From positions 67,494,410 through 67,558,409 of the forward strand of contig NC_089495.1 of the NCBI RefSeq assembly GCF_036850765.1: DNA of 64,000 nucleotides, given 5' to 3'. The position numbers and the translations under genes were made by a program. Within the stretch, counting starts at the first letter, position 1; the number at the start of each line of letters is the position of its first letter. Below are positions 45,854 through 56,238 of the stretch, one piece after another. The notes under the pieces are model-generated. The model was not told where the DNA came from and did not search any database. It saw only the letters and a program-made list of their open reading frames with translations. The stretch is from Saccopteryx bilineata. Lineage: Eukaryota > Chordata > Mammalia > Chiroptera > Emballonuridae.

Positions 45854-46759
45854 AATATGGTTATCATAAAGAGATCTTTATGACCATTAATAATCCAGTA
45901 GCGTTGTTGTTGTTGTTATGAGTTTTATCTGGTATTTTTTTCCATGAAGTTCACTATATATTAGTTTAATAAAAGTTTATTTTAAGCAACTTGTAGCTGA
46001 AATACTTTCTATAGAATTAAAATCTTTGATCATTTTATCTTATGCCAAGTGTTCTCATTTATGACCACCAACTTTTTCTTTTCTTGTGTACTTTTGAATG
46101 GATTAAGACAGTTTCTAATTTTTTCTTTTCCAAGACTCTGAAGTAGTTGAATGAATTTTAATCTTTTAGTCTTTAAACCATATAGCATGTGTAGTAAAAT
46201 TATACTCACATTGAAATTTAAAAGTTATTTCTACAACAAATATAAACACTCAAAGTCTACTAGTTTTTTTCCCTTAAGAATTAATAAAAATCTGAATGCA
46301 TATCTTGTATATGCATTCCTGTATATTACATATTTTTTATTTTTTTATAAAATCAAATTGAACTCATATTTACACATAATTTTACTAATTTCATTTAAAG
46401 ATACTTTTTTGTACCTCAGGCCTTCCTCCTGGTATTACCTTCTTCCTAAAGATTATTTTAGTACTTGTTATAATAACTCTTTTTAACTTTCTATTGGTGT
46501 CCTATTCTAGATTGACAGGTAAATGGGAATACAATCAAGACCAACACAATTTTTTAAACCCTTTTAAAAACAATGTTCCACTGTCTTTCCAATTTCATTG
46601 TTAATTTCTAAAAAGCTCATGACAGACCTAATTATATAGGTTAACAGCTTTTCCTTTTATTTATTTTAAATTTCTTCTCCACTTTTTTAGCATCTAAATA
46701 TATGTATATACAAAATACAAAATTATAAGTTTATTGATACCTATATTTTTCTTGAGATA
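45854..46759. other. AT-rich unique sequence, nothing recognised
   Basis: A 111-codon frame (46151-46486) is a Phe/Leu/Tyr/Lys-rich translation of AT-rich DNA, with no recognisable motif and no support as a gene. A short (GTT)n lies near 45903. Confidence 0.45.
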
Positions 46760-47115
46760 ATTTGTTCTTTCTGAATCTAAGGATGTCTTTCTTAAACATT
46801 TTTATGATCTTAGTCATTATCTCTTTCCATATTGCCTCTCATGATAAATGTATTAAGATATTCTTATTTCATTTTTCAGCTTTTACTGTCTTTTAAATTT
46901 CAGTGTCTTTGTCTTCCTGGAATATATTTTATATGATTAGTTCTTGTATATCTTCCAGTTCAGCAATTCCTTTGTCATCTGTTCAATTTATTTATTAGGT
47001 TTTTCATCTTTATTATTATACTTTTTATATTTGAAGTTTTATTTGGTTCCATTTTAATACTGTCAGATAATATTTGATATATTTCTTGTCTCTGAAAATA
47101 TTCAGTATACCTATT
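46760..47115 (-). mobile_element. Ancient L1 fragment (ORF1/5' region-like), minus strand
   Basis: Plus-strand wording CTTCCAGTTCAGCAATTCC, CATCTGTTCAATTTATTTATTAGG and GAAGTTTTATTTGGTTCCATTT matches the reverse complement of the ORF1 coiled-coil region of old L1s. Diverged, tentative. Confidence 0.5.
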
Positions 47116-47520
47116 TTACAGAATATATTGTAATATCCAGCTGTGTATTTTAAAGCTATTTTTACTAGAATTCTTATTTGTGTGTGTGATAGTTGGGGAT
47201 GTATATAACAAGGTAACTGGTTCTAATAACTTATGTAAATGTGAAACACTATATTTCAACTCATACTGTCTACTGTTCCATCCCCCCCTAAAATCCTTCA
47301 GAGTGAAAACTGATTATATGCATGCCTAAAGAAAAACTGAAGCAAGTTCACTTCAGTACAAAGGATTATTTTTACATTGAGTCTAGTCAAGCAGATGGAG
47401 TTTAAAAAAGGCAATTACAAGGCATAGTAATATGCAACATTTTATGTGAGACTTAATCTAGGCTTAGTATATCAAGGACAATTCCCACGATGAAGACTTG
47501 ACTGGGGGTGGGGGAGGATG

Positions 47521-47675
47521 CAGAGGCAGATTTAACAGCAGGCACACCAGATGCGCACCCTGTGTTCCAACTTCTGAAGGACCCCACAAACCTCCAACTT
47601 ACTCTTTTTCTAATGACAAGGGGCCAAATGTTTTCTTCTGTGCCGGGGACCTCAACTGACCTTAATTCACCTCTG
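47521..47675. mobile_element. Short hAT-like MITE, 155 bp
   Basis: Left end CAGAGGCAGATTTAACA and inverted right end (reverse complement CAGAGGTGAATTAAGG). Flanking octamers GGAGGATG (47513-47520) and GAAGGAGG (47676-47683) agree at 6 of 8 positions, as expected of an older 8-bp hAT duplication. No coding capacity. Confidence 0.65.
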
Positions 47676-47795
47676 GAAGGAGGGTAAACGCACAATATGG
47701 AGTACAGATATGTGTTGTAGAATTGGGCACCTAAAACCTGTATGCTAACTCATGTTATCTGAATAGATTTCGTTAAAAATATAAAAATAAAAAAG

Positions 47796-48173
47796 ACCTT
47801 GGATAGTTGGCTCAGTGGTAGAGTATGAGCTCAGCATGTGGATGTCCAAGGTTTAATTCCTGGACAAGGAACACAGGATAAGTGATCATTTGCTTTCTCT
47901 ACCCGTCCCCTTCCACCTTCTTTCTCTCTCTTTCTCTTTTCCCTTCTTTCAACTATGGCTCAATTAGTTAGAGTGCATTGGCCTCGGGTGTTGAAGATGG
48001 TTTTGTGGAGCCTCCACTTCAGGTGCTAAAAATAGGTTGGTTGCAAGCATAGCTCCCAATGGGCAGAACATCAGCCCCAGATGGAGGTTGATGGGTAGAT
48101 CCCTGGTCAGGGTGCATGCAGAAGTCTGTCTCTCTATTTTCCCTCCTCTCACTTGGAAAAGAAGGAAAAAAAA
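47796..48173 (+). mobile_element. Rhin-type bat SINE, plus strand, diverged
   Basis: Head GACCTTGGATAGTTGGCTCAG, B-box region GGTTTAATTCC, the CTCAATTAGTTAGAGTGCATTGGCC middle shared with the 31543 copy, and tail AAGGAAAAAAAATAC. These two share a variant middle compared with the young 39-kb copy, so they may form a subfamily. Confidence 0.9.
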
Positions 48174-48949
48174 TACATATGTATGTGGGTGGGTTTATAT
48201 CCATATGTAAAAAAAAAATTAGAAAAAGAACAATTCCCAAAAAAACTCTTACCAAACTAAGAACTGCTAGACAAATATAACTCAATGGAGCAAAGAGAAG
48301 AAATGTTAAAAATATAAATATGAGCATCTTTGAAAGTCTGCCTGAGAGAGAGCTAAATAGATCATTTATTTGTTGTTAATTTGTGTCTAACTTTTATTAG
48401 TACTTAACATCAACTTCTAAACCACTTTAACAAATTTTTACTCACAATCCCAGGCAATTTGTCCTGCACTTTTGTCAGTTTCCTTATAGCCCAAGTACAG
48501 ATGCAGACAGAAACAATATTTCTAAGCAGTTGGAAGAAACACTACCTAATTTATGTTTTACATAATTTTTCCAAGAGAAATTATGAAGACTGCAATTAAA
48601 TAGAAAGAGCCAGTATCAGGAGAAAAAATTTTTTTTCTCTGATTCCAAATAAGAGGACTTTAGAGATCTAAAATTTAAAAAAAAATGGAAAGGAGAATAA
48701 AAATAAAAAAGAATGATTTGGAGAGTGGACTTTTCTTTTTTGTTTTGTTTTTGTTTTTAACAATAGAATCAATAAATTGGAGCGTATGAGGAAGAATAAG
48801 GAGTGAATTTGATGCTTCTAATTTGGATGATCAGGCAGAGGGTAAAAACTTCTTTCTAAAGCAAGATTATATAATATTAGCTTTGAATAGTACCATTTTT
48901 CTGAGAAACAGACAAACACTAAAGACTAGTAGTTTAAGCAATAAACATT
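48174..48949. other. AT-rich unique sequence, nothing recognised
   Basis: No gene or repeat recognised. Several A-rich runs. Confidence 0.45.
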
Positions 48950-49190
48950 AGAGCCAGACTATCTGTGTTCAAAATCGCAGCTTCAACCCATACTAAGTGA
49001 ATAAATCTTTCTTAAATTATTTCATCTTGTTTTGTCTCTGTTTCCTCATCAGTTACATAATAATAGTTATACCAGCTCATAGGGTATTATGAGGTTTAAA
49101 TGACTGTATATGTATTATTATTTTTTTGTTAAGAATACTACCTGTCATACTTACATAATACATGTTAAATATTACTAATTTATTTTTGTA
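48950..49190 (+). repeat. MIR ancient SINE
   Basis: AGCCAGACTATCTGTGTTCAAAATC, TTTCATCTTGTTTTGTCTCTGTTTCCTCATCAG, TAATAATAGTTATACCAGCTCATAGG and GTATTATGAGGTTTAAATGA follow the MIR consensus order closely. Confidence 0.75.
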
Positions 49191-49227
49191 ATCTTCTGAA
49201 TTGTGATTGGATCTAGGGAGAAAATTC

Positions 49228-49353
49228 TTTTTATTTATTTATTTATTTATTTTAAATCTTATTTAAAAATTAAATTTAACAAGGTGACATTGATCAATAA
49301 GAGTACATAGGCTTCAGGTAAACATTTATATAGCATTTGAACTGTTGATTAAT
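49228..49353 (-). mobile_element. Severely 5'-truncated L1 (3' end only), 126 bp, 13-bp TSD
   Basis: AGGGAGAAAATTC (49215-49227) and AGAGAGAAAATTC (49354-49366) differ at one base. Between them lie an A-rich tail (plus T-rich, (TTTA)n) and only the last ~80 bases of L1 3' UTR, recognisable from AAATTTAACAAGGTGACATTGATCAATAAG, which matches the 3' ends at 15.1 and 18.0 kb. Confidence 0.88.
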
Positions 49354-49366
49354 AGAGAGAAAATTC

Positions 49367-49866
49367 AGTGCTGAAGAAACAAATAAATCATCTGTATGTA
49401 TTATATATGCACAAGGGTGCATCCCTTCATGGGTGACCTGCTTCAGATTATCATCTTTACCTGTTAACCTTCTGTCACCAACAACCTCCAATTCACCAAA
49501 TACTTTGAAACCTTTAAGGGAAAGAAAAGACTCTAAGGATCAACAAATCTTTGAGAAATGACTTTGGTGGTCTTCCTATGATGAATCAGTAAGTACCTCC
49601 AGATTCCTTAGATATAGACATAGGGAAACTAACAACTGTCATAAAAAATTTAATCATATGTTTGCATTTTGAAGATGTAAGAGAAAATATTGACCTTCCT
49701 TTCTAGAATAATAAACACTAAAAATGATTTATTGAGAGTGAGAGATGCCTAAGTTTCTGAATGAAGATGTTACAAGGAGGTTTGAGCAGAGATCAAGGGC
49801 TACTTCATCTGGAAGAGGCTATTTTGTTAATTGCAAGAAGTCAGTCATTAAGCACTGAAATATTTG
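49367..49866. other. AT-rich unique sequence, nothing recognised
   Basis: No gene or repeat boundary seen between the short L1 and the hAT element. Confidence 0.45.
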
Positions 49867-49874
49867 AACTGAGG

Positions 49875-50391
49875 CAGTGGTGGGATTCAGCTGGTTTACA
49901 CTGGTTTGGCAGAAATAATATCTAGTTTTTTGATGAGTTTAGTGAACTGGTTGTTACAATGGAACTTATAATCATGGTTCTCTCTAAGGTGGGCACCTGG
50001 CCAGTCACCCAATGTGGAAATCACCAATTTACATTTCGTACTCTTTTTTAAAATGTTCATCTATGCAACAGTGTATTCTAAGTGCCTATTATAATGTGCA
50101 ATCTGTCCCTAGGTGAAAAAAATTGCAAGTGAGGATGCCAATAAAGAAGCAATAAGGAAATATCTTAAATAACAGTTTTTTTGCTTTTTGTCATTTATTA
50201 GTTAATATTCTTTCATTAATATTTTAAAACTTTCTTATAACAATCTAGTTTTGTGTATCTCTTTTATTGTTATTATTTAAGTATTAAATGCATGAAATAA
50301 TAAATTACCTTTTGGTATATCATTTCTTATATACTTTAAGTGGTCATTATGGCAGAGAACCAGTTGTTAAATTATTTGAATCCCACCACTG
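49875..50391. mobile_element. Non-autonomous hAT transposon, 517 bp, perfect 8-bp TSD
   Basis: The left end CAGTGGTGGGATTCAGCTGG and the reverse complement of the right end (CAGTGGTGGGATTCAAATAA) share 15 identical terminal bases, and both continue to CAACTGGTT/ACTGGTTGTT. AACTGAGG is duplicated exactly at 49867-49874 and 50392-50399. The interior is AT-rich with no transposase. Confidence 0.95.
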
Positions 50392-50399
50392 AACTGAGG

Positions 50400-50800
50400 C
50401 CTATTAGTAAACTAAGCAGGATGCTGAGAAATATCCTTTATTTGAAGAATCATCCTAAATAATTCCAGTTTTAGTTTATTGTGGAAGTAGACTGAGCAGC
50501 CTCATTAACTCCAAATAAGACCTGACTTTTAAAGCCATTTTATTCAACATATGTAATACTTTAATTTTTAAATAAATCTTAAGCAAAAGATTAAATTCAT
50601 GTTTAATATGTGCATCTTCTTGCATTTTGAAGGAAAATATATGTTCCTGAACTACATTGTGGTATCAATCATCACTTTTGTGTTAACACACCAAAATCTC
50701 ACTTTGTACATTAGATACTACAAGAAGTACTATTTCTTTATACACCATAAGATTGCCAGACTTAGAAAAAAAAAGATAACTAATTAATTTTGAATTTTAT
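50400..50800. other. AT-rich unique sequence, nothing recognised
   Basis: A 62-codon frame (50599-50787) has no recognisable features. Confidence 0.45.
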
Positions 50801-50808
50801 ATAATTAC

Positions 50809-50972
50809 CAGTGCTTTTCAACAACCAGTTCACGGACCAGTGCTGGTCTGACAGAAATTTCCTGCAAGTTGGCGAAAGAGTTAAACATCAGGGTGCTTTA
50901 ACTCTTTCAGGGACTGGCGCAAAATGTCTGGCTACTGGCACAGGTCTGTGGCCCACTGATTGAAAAACACTG
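50809..50972. mobile_element. hAT MITE, 164 bp
   Basis: Left end CAGTGCTTTTCAACAACC and reverse complement of right end CAGTGTTTTTCAATCAG are terminal inverted repeats, continuing through the matched CAGTTCACGGACCAGTGCTGG / CACAGACCTGTGCCAG region. The flanking octamers ATAATTAC and CAATATAC agree only partly, so the insertion is probably old. A second copy half is at 60-151. Confidence 0.8.
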
Positions 50973-50980
50973 CAATATAC

Positions 50981-51960
50981 AGATGGTGTATCATAGAATT
51001 GTTCATTTAAAATCTATGTAACTTTATAACCAATGTGATCCAATGACCTTAATAAAAAATAATTTCACATTTACAAAGAATACTTTTTTCAATATAAGTG
51101 TATCTTATGCAATAATAAGACTGTAGATTAAAACATACATCGTTTATCTGAAATTCAAATGTATTTGGGCAGGTTGTGTGTTATCTACAACCCTGAGGTC
51201 GTTGGTAGGCTTGTGTGCTTTAGCACATGTGGTAAAAATGAACTCCCACTTAGCCAACAGAGTTTCTTTGTTCCAGTAAATACTTTTGAAAAACACAGAA
51301 ATTTATATCTGCGGTATAAATATCATCCTAGAATATCTGGGTGGCTTTAAATGTCACCAAAGTATCCTCACAGATTTTCATAAATGAGACTTTTCCATAA
51401 AGGTATTTGAAAGATAAGAATAAATTTAAAGCAAGGAGCAGATTTAAAGCTTTGGTATGAAACAAGCTGGGCACCTGGGCTCACTTTGTTGTTGTCTACA
51501 AGTGTTTGTTGAGATAATAGTGTGAAGCCCTCATTGCATGCTAGCAATATGTGGGAAAGTCACTGAAATAAATAGTGGTTCCATGTTTAGCAATACAAAC
51601 AAACAAGGCATATAAAGGAAAATTGAAAAACCAATTGGGCCCATTATGATGAAAAACCCAAATTTTAAGAAAACACATAGAGAAATTTATCAAGTTGGAA
51701 TAAGGAACAAAGCCAGTTGAAAAAAATATATATTTAAAGATATATGCGTGCCAAGACATAAGAAATGCTCAAATAGCTTCACTGACAAAATATGAAATTT
51801 AAAATTAGTTTAGGAAAAGGTCTTCCCTACAGATTGAAGAACAAGGGCAACCACAGAGTTAAAAATATGTAAGAGAATAAAATTCTATAGTTAAGGAAGA
51901 TAGAAAGTTTCCATCTCAACACTCTTAACTCTTAACTAATAACAAAATTAAATGCATATA
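50981..51960. other. AT-rich unique sequence with a short old repeat piece
   Basis: GTTTATCTGAAATTCAAAT near 51139 belongs to the same old repeat as 40835-41002. The rest is unrecognised. Confidence 0.4.
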
Positions 51961-52959
51961 CGGGGGTCCACAGGTTATGTCAGTCTCGACATTCAATATT
52001 TCAAGTTTAAGACACTTACTCCCATAAAAACTTAAATTTAGATGTGAGTGTTTCGGCTTACATCTTTAATATCATACTTACACACTACATGGGCTAACTA
52101 GTATGGTTGTACAAGGTGGAAGAATACACAGTAACGCAGCATGTGAGTGAGGGAGTTGGCGTCCCCCAGTATGCTTACCTATGCCATTTTGGACTGTAAA
52201 AACTGCTAGTGTTCTATTAGCGTTGCTTTCTTGGCAACTTCTTGACCCTTATAATGGCTCCTGAAAGAAAGTCAGAGTCAGTCTTCATAGGGTAGTGTTT
52301 CGAAGAAGAGGAAAGTTATCATGATGAAAGTGTAATTAGACACTGTAAAGAGATCAGAAAAAGGAGAATCAGCAATGAACATCAGTCACGTGCAAGGCCT
52401 TAGCTGCTCTACTGCATCAACAATTATCAAGAATAAAGACTGTATCCCAGAGCATGTAAAAGAATCAGCTTCTATGCAATCGACTGTGATGACTAAACAG
52501 TGAAGTGACATAATAATTGAGATAGAAATTCTGCTAGTTTTGTGTCTGGAAGACCAGCATCAGCGGCATATACCAAGTTAGTATAATGTTAATTCATAAG
52601 AAGGTTAAGCAATTATTTGAGGCAATAAAAAGTGAAAAGGGGAAGGCAGTGAAGAGTTGGTGGCCAGTTGGTTCATGAGTTTCAAAGCTCATGCCAACTT
52701 GCATAACCTTCAGGCGCAGGGTGAAGCTGCTAGTGGGGATGAGAAAGCAGCAAGCGAATTTCCAATAGGTAGGCTGAGTTAATTAAAGAGGGGGCTACTC
52801 TGCTAAACACGTGTTTAATGTTGATGAGAAAGACCTTTTTTGGAAGCTTTTTTGGATAGGTGATTTAGGCTAGGGTGTGTTTTGACTTACAGTACACCAA
52901 AATTCAGGTTGCATCACTGATGTAGAAACGGAACTGTGTAGTAATCCAAGATCCTCCTA
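51961..52959 (+). mobile_element. Tigger/pogo-like DNA transposon, ~1 kb, internally deleted
   Basis: Left end CGGGGGTCCACAGGTTATGTC is mirrored at the right by GTAATCCAAGATCCTCC, and TA lies outside each end. The first ~290 bases are a 5' UTR-like leader, then a broken transposase frame (52254-52845), then a jump to the 3' end. The autonomous parent should be about 2.5 kb, so roughly 1.5 kb including most of the catalytic domain is missing. Confidence 0.85.
52254..52845 (+). pseudogene. Tigger/pogo-type transposase pseudogene (N-terminal DNA-binding part)
   Basis: Starts with an ATG reading MAPERKSES at 52254. After a frame change at ~52300 the frame reads SKKRKVIMMKV, then KRSEKGESAMNISHVQGLS, STASTIIKNKD and SASMQSTVMTKQ. 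These are the psq and CENP-B-type helix-turn-helix segments of the Tigger/TIGD transposase family. LCLEDQHQRHIP and, near 52820, FNVDEKDLFWK (the region of the first catalytic Asp) follow. Several stops and frameshifts and loss of the remaining DDE domain make it non-functional. Family role of intact proteins: cut-and-paste transposition at TA. Confidence 0.85.
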
Positions 52960-54057
52960 TAATTCCAATTTTATAAAATGAAGTGACTCAGATAAATTAC
53001 TTTATTTTCAAAATCTTTTGGAAATAAAAAATTTCCAAAGATATAAATCTAATTGATTCAGTAGCCTAACCAAACAATAGCTTATTTTTTTGTCATGGTT
53101 TATGCACTGCCTAGAGACCTGTTGACACTAAAAATAGATTGTATCTGAAGTTACCATATAAATCTTTAAATTAAAAAATATATATTGCATATATATCTAT
53201 GCTTTTACATTAAGTTATTGTTTTAAAATCTTTTCAATAAGATAATTTTAGCATTTAGAAAGTATAGTAGGTATCTGTAATTGTATTTTCCCTAAATATC
53301 TAAAATTACCATGTGTGTGAGTATGTGTAGGTGTGCATGGCATGTATGTAGGACGTTAATGATGGGCTTTGTTAACAGTATATAGAGAAAAAGAATATGG
53401 AAAGTAGGTCTTAGTTACTTCTTGAGTCATTTTGAAAAAAAAAATTAACAGAAAACTAATTTATGCAGTGAATTCTAAACATCTTATTCTATAATAACGC
53501 ACATATCCTAAGATTTACAAACAATTTAATCAACATGCTATTCTCTAATAATTTCTTGAATTTTGTTTGAAACTGCAAAAGATGTCCAAATGCAACAAAT
53601 TTTGTTTGGTATTTAGAATTAATATGCCAACTTATTAAGAATTTTTTTGGCATATCTCATTTTAGAAAGGTTTAAATTAATGAAATTAAAAATTTTATAG
53701 GAGTTGTAACAATATTAACTTGAATTGATCAAAATTCATAATTACAAATCATATTTGCAAATTATAAAGCAAGTTTTTAGATAAAATTCCTGTCAGTGTT
53801 TACTAAGTACCTGTGCAATTTTTTAGTGTGGTCATAATTTATGTATAACTCAGATAATTTGCTCTCCTGTAGGTTATATCATGGAAAAATAGATTCAAAC
53901 TAGTAAAACTACTTAAGAGACAGAATAGCATAAATGCTTGCAAAGTCAGACTGCCTTGTCAAGTTGTATGTATAACATGACAAACCTTACCTGTATTATA
54001 TGTCAGCCTGTTCTCTCTCTGATTTTGTTTCTATTTTGATTTTCAAATTATTTTCTT
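52960..54057. other. AT-rich unique sequence, nothing recognised
   Basis: A short GTGTGTGAGTATGTGTAGGTGTG run lies near 53313. No gene or repeat ends recognised. Confidence 0.5.
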
Positions 54058-54312
54058 GATTGAATTTCACATATAAATTATATCATATGATATATTTCTT
54101 TAACTAGCTTATTTCACTTAGCATAATTATTTCCAGGTCCATCTATGCTGTTTCAAAGGTAAGATTTTCTTTTTTTTTTTTTTAAGCTGAGTTTTATTTC
54201 ATTATGTAAATATACCACAGCATTTTTATTCACACATCAACTGATGGGCACTTGAGCCATTTCCAGATTTTGTCTATTGTCAATAATGTTACAATGAACA
54301 TAAGGGTGCACA
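54058..54312 (-). mobile_element. L1 3' region fragment, minus strand
   Basis: Matches in order the plus-strand reading of the L1 at 2280-2540: TATCATATGATATATTTC, GCTTATTTCACTTAGCATAAT, CCAGGTCCATCTATGC, TGATGGGCACTTGAGCC, CAATGAACATAAGGGTGCA. Truncated at both ends. Confidence 0.88.
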
Positions 54313-54324
54313 CTGGGTTTTAAG

Positions 54325-54515
54325 TCCCAAATCTGCAATTTACTAATTCTTGGAGGGAAATTTTACTTTCTCTCCATCAGTTTTCACTTCTGTAAAGTTA
54401 GAATAATTTATTAACTCTTACACTTATTTTGAAGATTATGTGAGTCTATTGATTTGAAATACTTAGAATACCTGCTTTAGGTAAGTCATATCATAAATGT
54501 ATGGTATTACTTATT
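54325..54515 (+). repeat. MIR-like ancient SINE
   Basis: TCCCAAATCTGCAATTTACTAATTCTTGG, TCCATCAGTTTTCACTTCTGTAAAG and AAATACTTAGAATACCTGC follow the MIR layout with decay. Confidence 0.6.
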
Positions 54516-54599
54516 CTTATAAAGACTAAATGACTAAACAAAAGTAAAAAAAAGCCCTTAAGTCATGACTAAAAAAGAGTCAGTGCTTACTTGATATAA

Positions 54600-55030
54600 A
54601 CTACTGTATTAGTTTCTAACAAATAACTATGGATATGTGGTTTAAAACAACAGAAATGTATTATATCACAATTCTAGAATCCAGAAGTATGAAAATAGAA
54701 TGCCAGTAGGGTTGATTTTCACCAGGAGAACATAGAGGAGAAACTGTTACTTGTCTCTATAAACTCCTGGTGTCTGTTGGCATGTGGCCACATCTCTTTC
54801 TGCTTGTCTCCATATTGCTTCTTTTCTGAGTGTATCATAATGTAGTCTCCTGCTGTCTCTTTTGTAGAAATATTTGTGATGACATTTAGAGCTCACCCAG
54901 ACATTCCATGAGGAGATAATCATTTCAATGTTCTTACCTTAAGCCCATCTGCACAGACCATTTTGCCAAATGAGGTAACATTCCTCAGTTCCTAAAAATT
55001 AGAATATAGATACAACTTTTGTAACCATTT
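54600..55030 (+). repeat. Ancient LTR-like mammalian repeat
   Basis: TGTATTAGTTTCTAACAAATAACTATGG, TTTAAAACAACAGAAATGTATTATATCAC, TTCTAGAATCCAGAAGT, then GCACAGACCATTTTGCCAAATGAGG and AACATTCCTCAG match a widespread mammalian repeat in order over ~430 bp. Likely ERVL/MaLR-type, name not assigned. Confidence 0.55.
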
Positions 55031-55245
55031 TCAGCCTACCATAGTTGTTAAAAGATTTATTTGCCTTTACTTAATATTTTTATTGAACTGTATAGCAAAT
55101 TTTGTTTAACACTGCTGTAAAATTATTTCTGATGAATTAGGGCAATGTAACATAACATAACATATGCATGAGTTTGAAATACAGAATGTAAGGAAATAAG
55201 AAAAAATAGCCTTTATTAAATTTAAAGTTATGAATTAGCATATTT

Positions 55246-55653
55246 ATTATTTTTGTGACAGAGACAGAAAGAGAGGCAAAAGAGGGACAGATAGGGACAG
55301 ACAGGCAGGAATGGAGAGAGGTGAGAAACATCAATTCTTTGTGGCAACACCTTAGTTGTTCATCGATTGTTTTCTCATATGTACCTTGACTGGGGGGAGC
55401 TACAGCAGAGCAAGTGACCCCTTGCTCAAGCCAGCAGCCTTGGGCTCAAGTCAGCAAACTTGAGCTTCCAGCCAGAAAATTTTAGGCTCAAGCCAGCGAC
55501 CATGGGTTCATGTGCATGATCCTACACTCAAGCCAGAAATCCTGTGCTCAAGCTGGTGAGCCTGTTTTCAAGCCATCAACCTTGGGATTTTAAACCTGGG
55601 TCCTCTGCTCCCAATCTGATGCTTTATCCACTGTGCCACCACCTAGTCAGGCT
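55246..55653 (-). mobile_element. Bat tRNA-derived SINE (long repeat-bearing type), minus strand, 14-bp TSD
   Basis: GAATTAGCATATTT is duplicated exactly at 55232-55245 and 55654-55667. At 408 bp it is the longest SINE here, because the middle carries about seven imperfect 'CTCAAGCCAG(C/T)' units (55425-55590). Head at right (GTGCCACCACCTAGTCAGGC), purine-rich block at left. Confidence 0.96.
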
Positions 55654-56090
55654 GAATTAGCATATTTCTTAATATCAAATTATTTATTTGATTTTATTAT
55701 ATATTCAATACTTATATAAAAGTTTATATTTTAGACATTTTTTCCACAAATAAATTAGAAATAAAATGATAGTGTCCTTTGGAAATAGAATAACTAAAAA
55801 TATTGAGACATTTTTTGCTGCAAACCAGCGCGACTCGTAATTGTCCAGGTCCTGAGTGAAAATGATGTGAAATGAAGAAATAAACTCAGAGAGAAAAAGG
55901 ATGGGATCGGGAGGTGTCTGTAACACCTTTAGCTTGCAAGAGCCAAAGCAAAGCCCCCAGTGTGATTTACTATATAGCGTGAAACCATATGCAAATAAGG
56001 AAGTCTCTGATGCAAACTCACACATCAAAGTCATAAATAGGAATCCTCATAAGAGTGCACTACCCCCCACCATGCAACAGTCAAGGTTGT

Positions 56091-56230
56091 GAGGAAAAGC
56101 TCAGTCTCAAAAACGGTGTTGGGAAGATCTTGGTCATAGAAGGATGAGGGGAAGATCTTAGTCTTAAAAAGAGTGTGGGAAAGATCTTAGTGTTAAAAGG
56201 ATATGGGGAAGAGCTTAGTCTTAAACTAAG
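56091..56230 (-). repeat. Five tandem ~28-31-bp units in the LTR U3
   Basis: Consecutive imperfect copies of a GGAAGATCTTAGTCTTAAAA-type unit begin near 56091, 56122, 56150, 56178 and 56207. The related LTRs at 9 and 61 kb carry only one such unit (GGGAAAGGCTTAGTCCTAAA). Confidence 0.85.
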
Positions 56231-56238
56231 CCCTGGGC

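Noticed and set aside
46151..46486. 111-codon frame as a possible small membrane protein
   Set aside because: Its Phe/Tyr/Leu/Lys-rich composition is what AT-rich DNA gives by chance. No motif, no Kozak-like context, no conserved neighbour.
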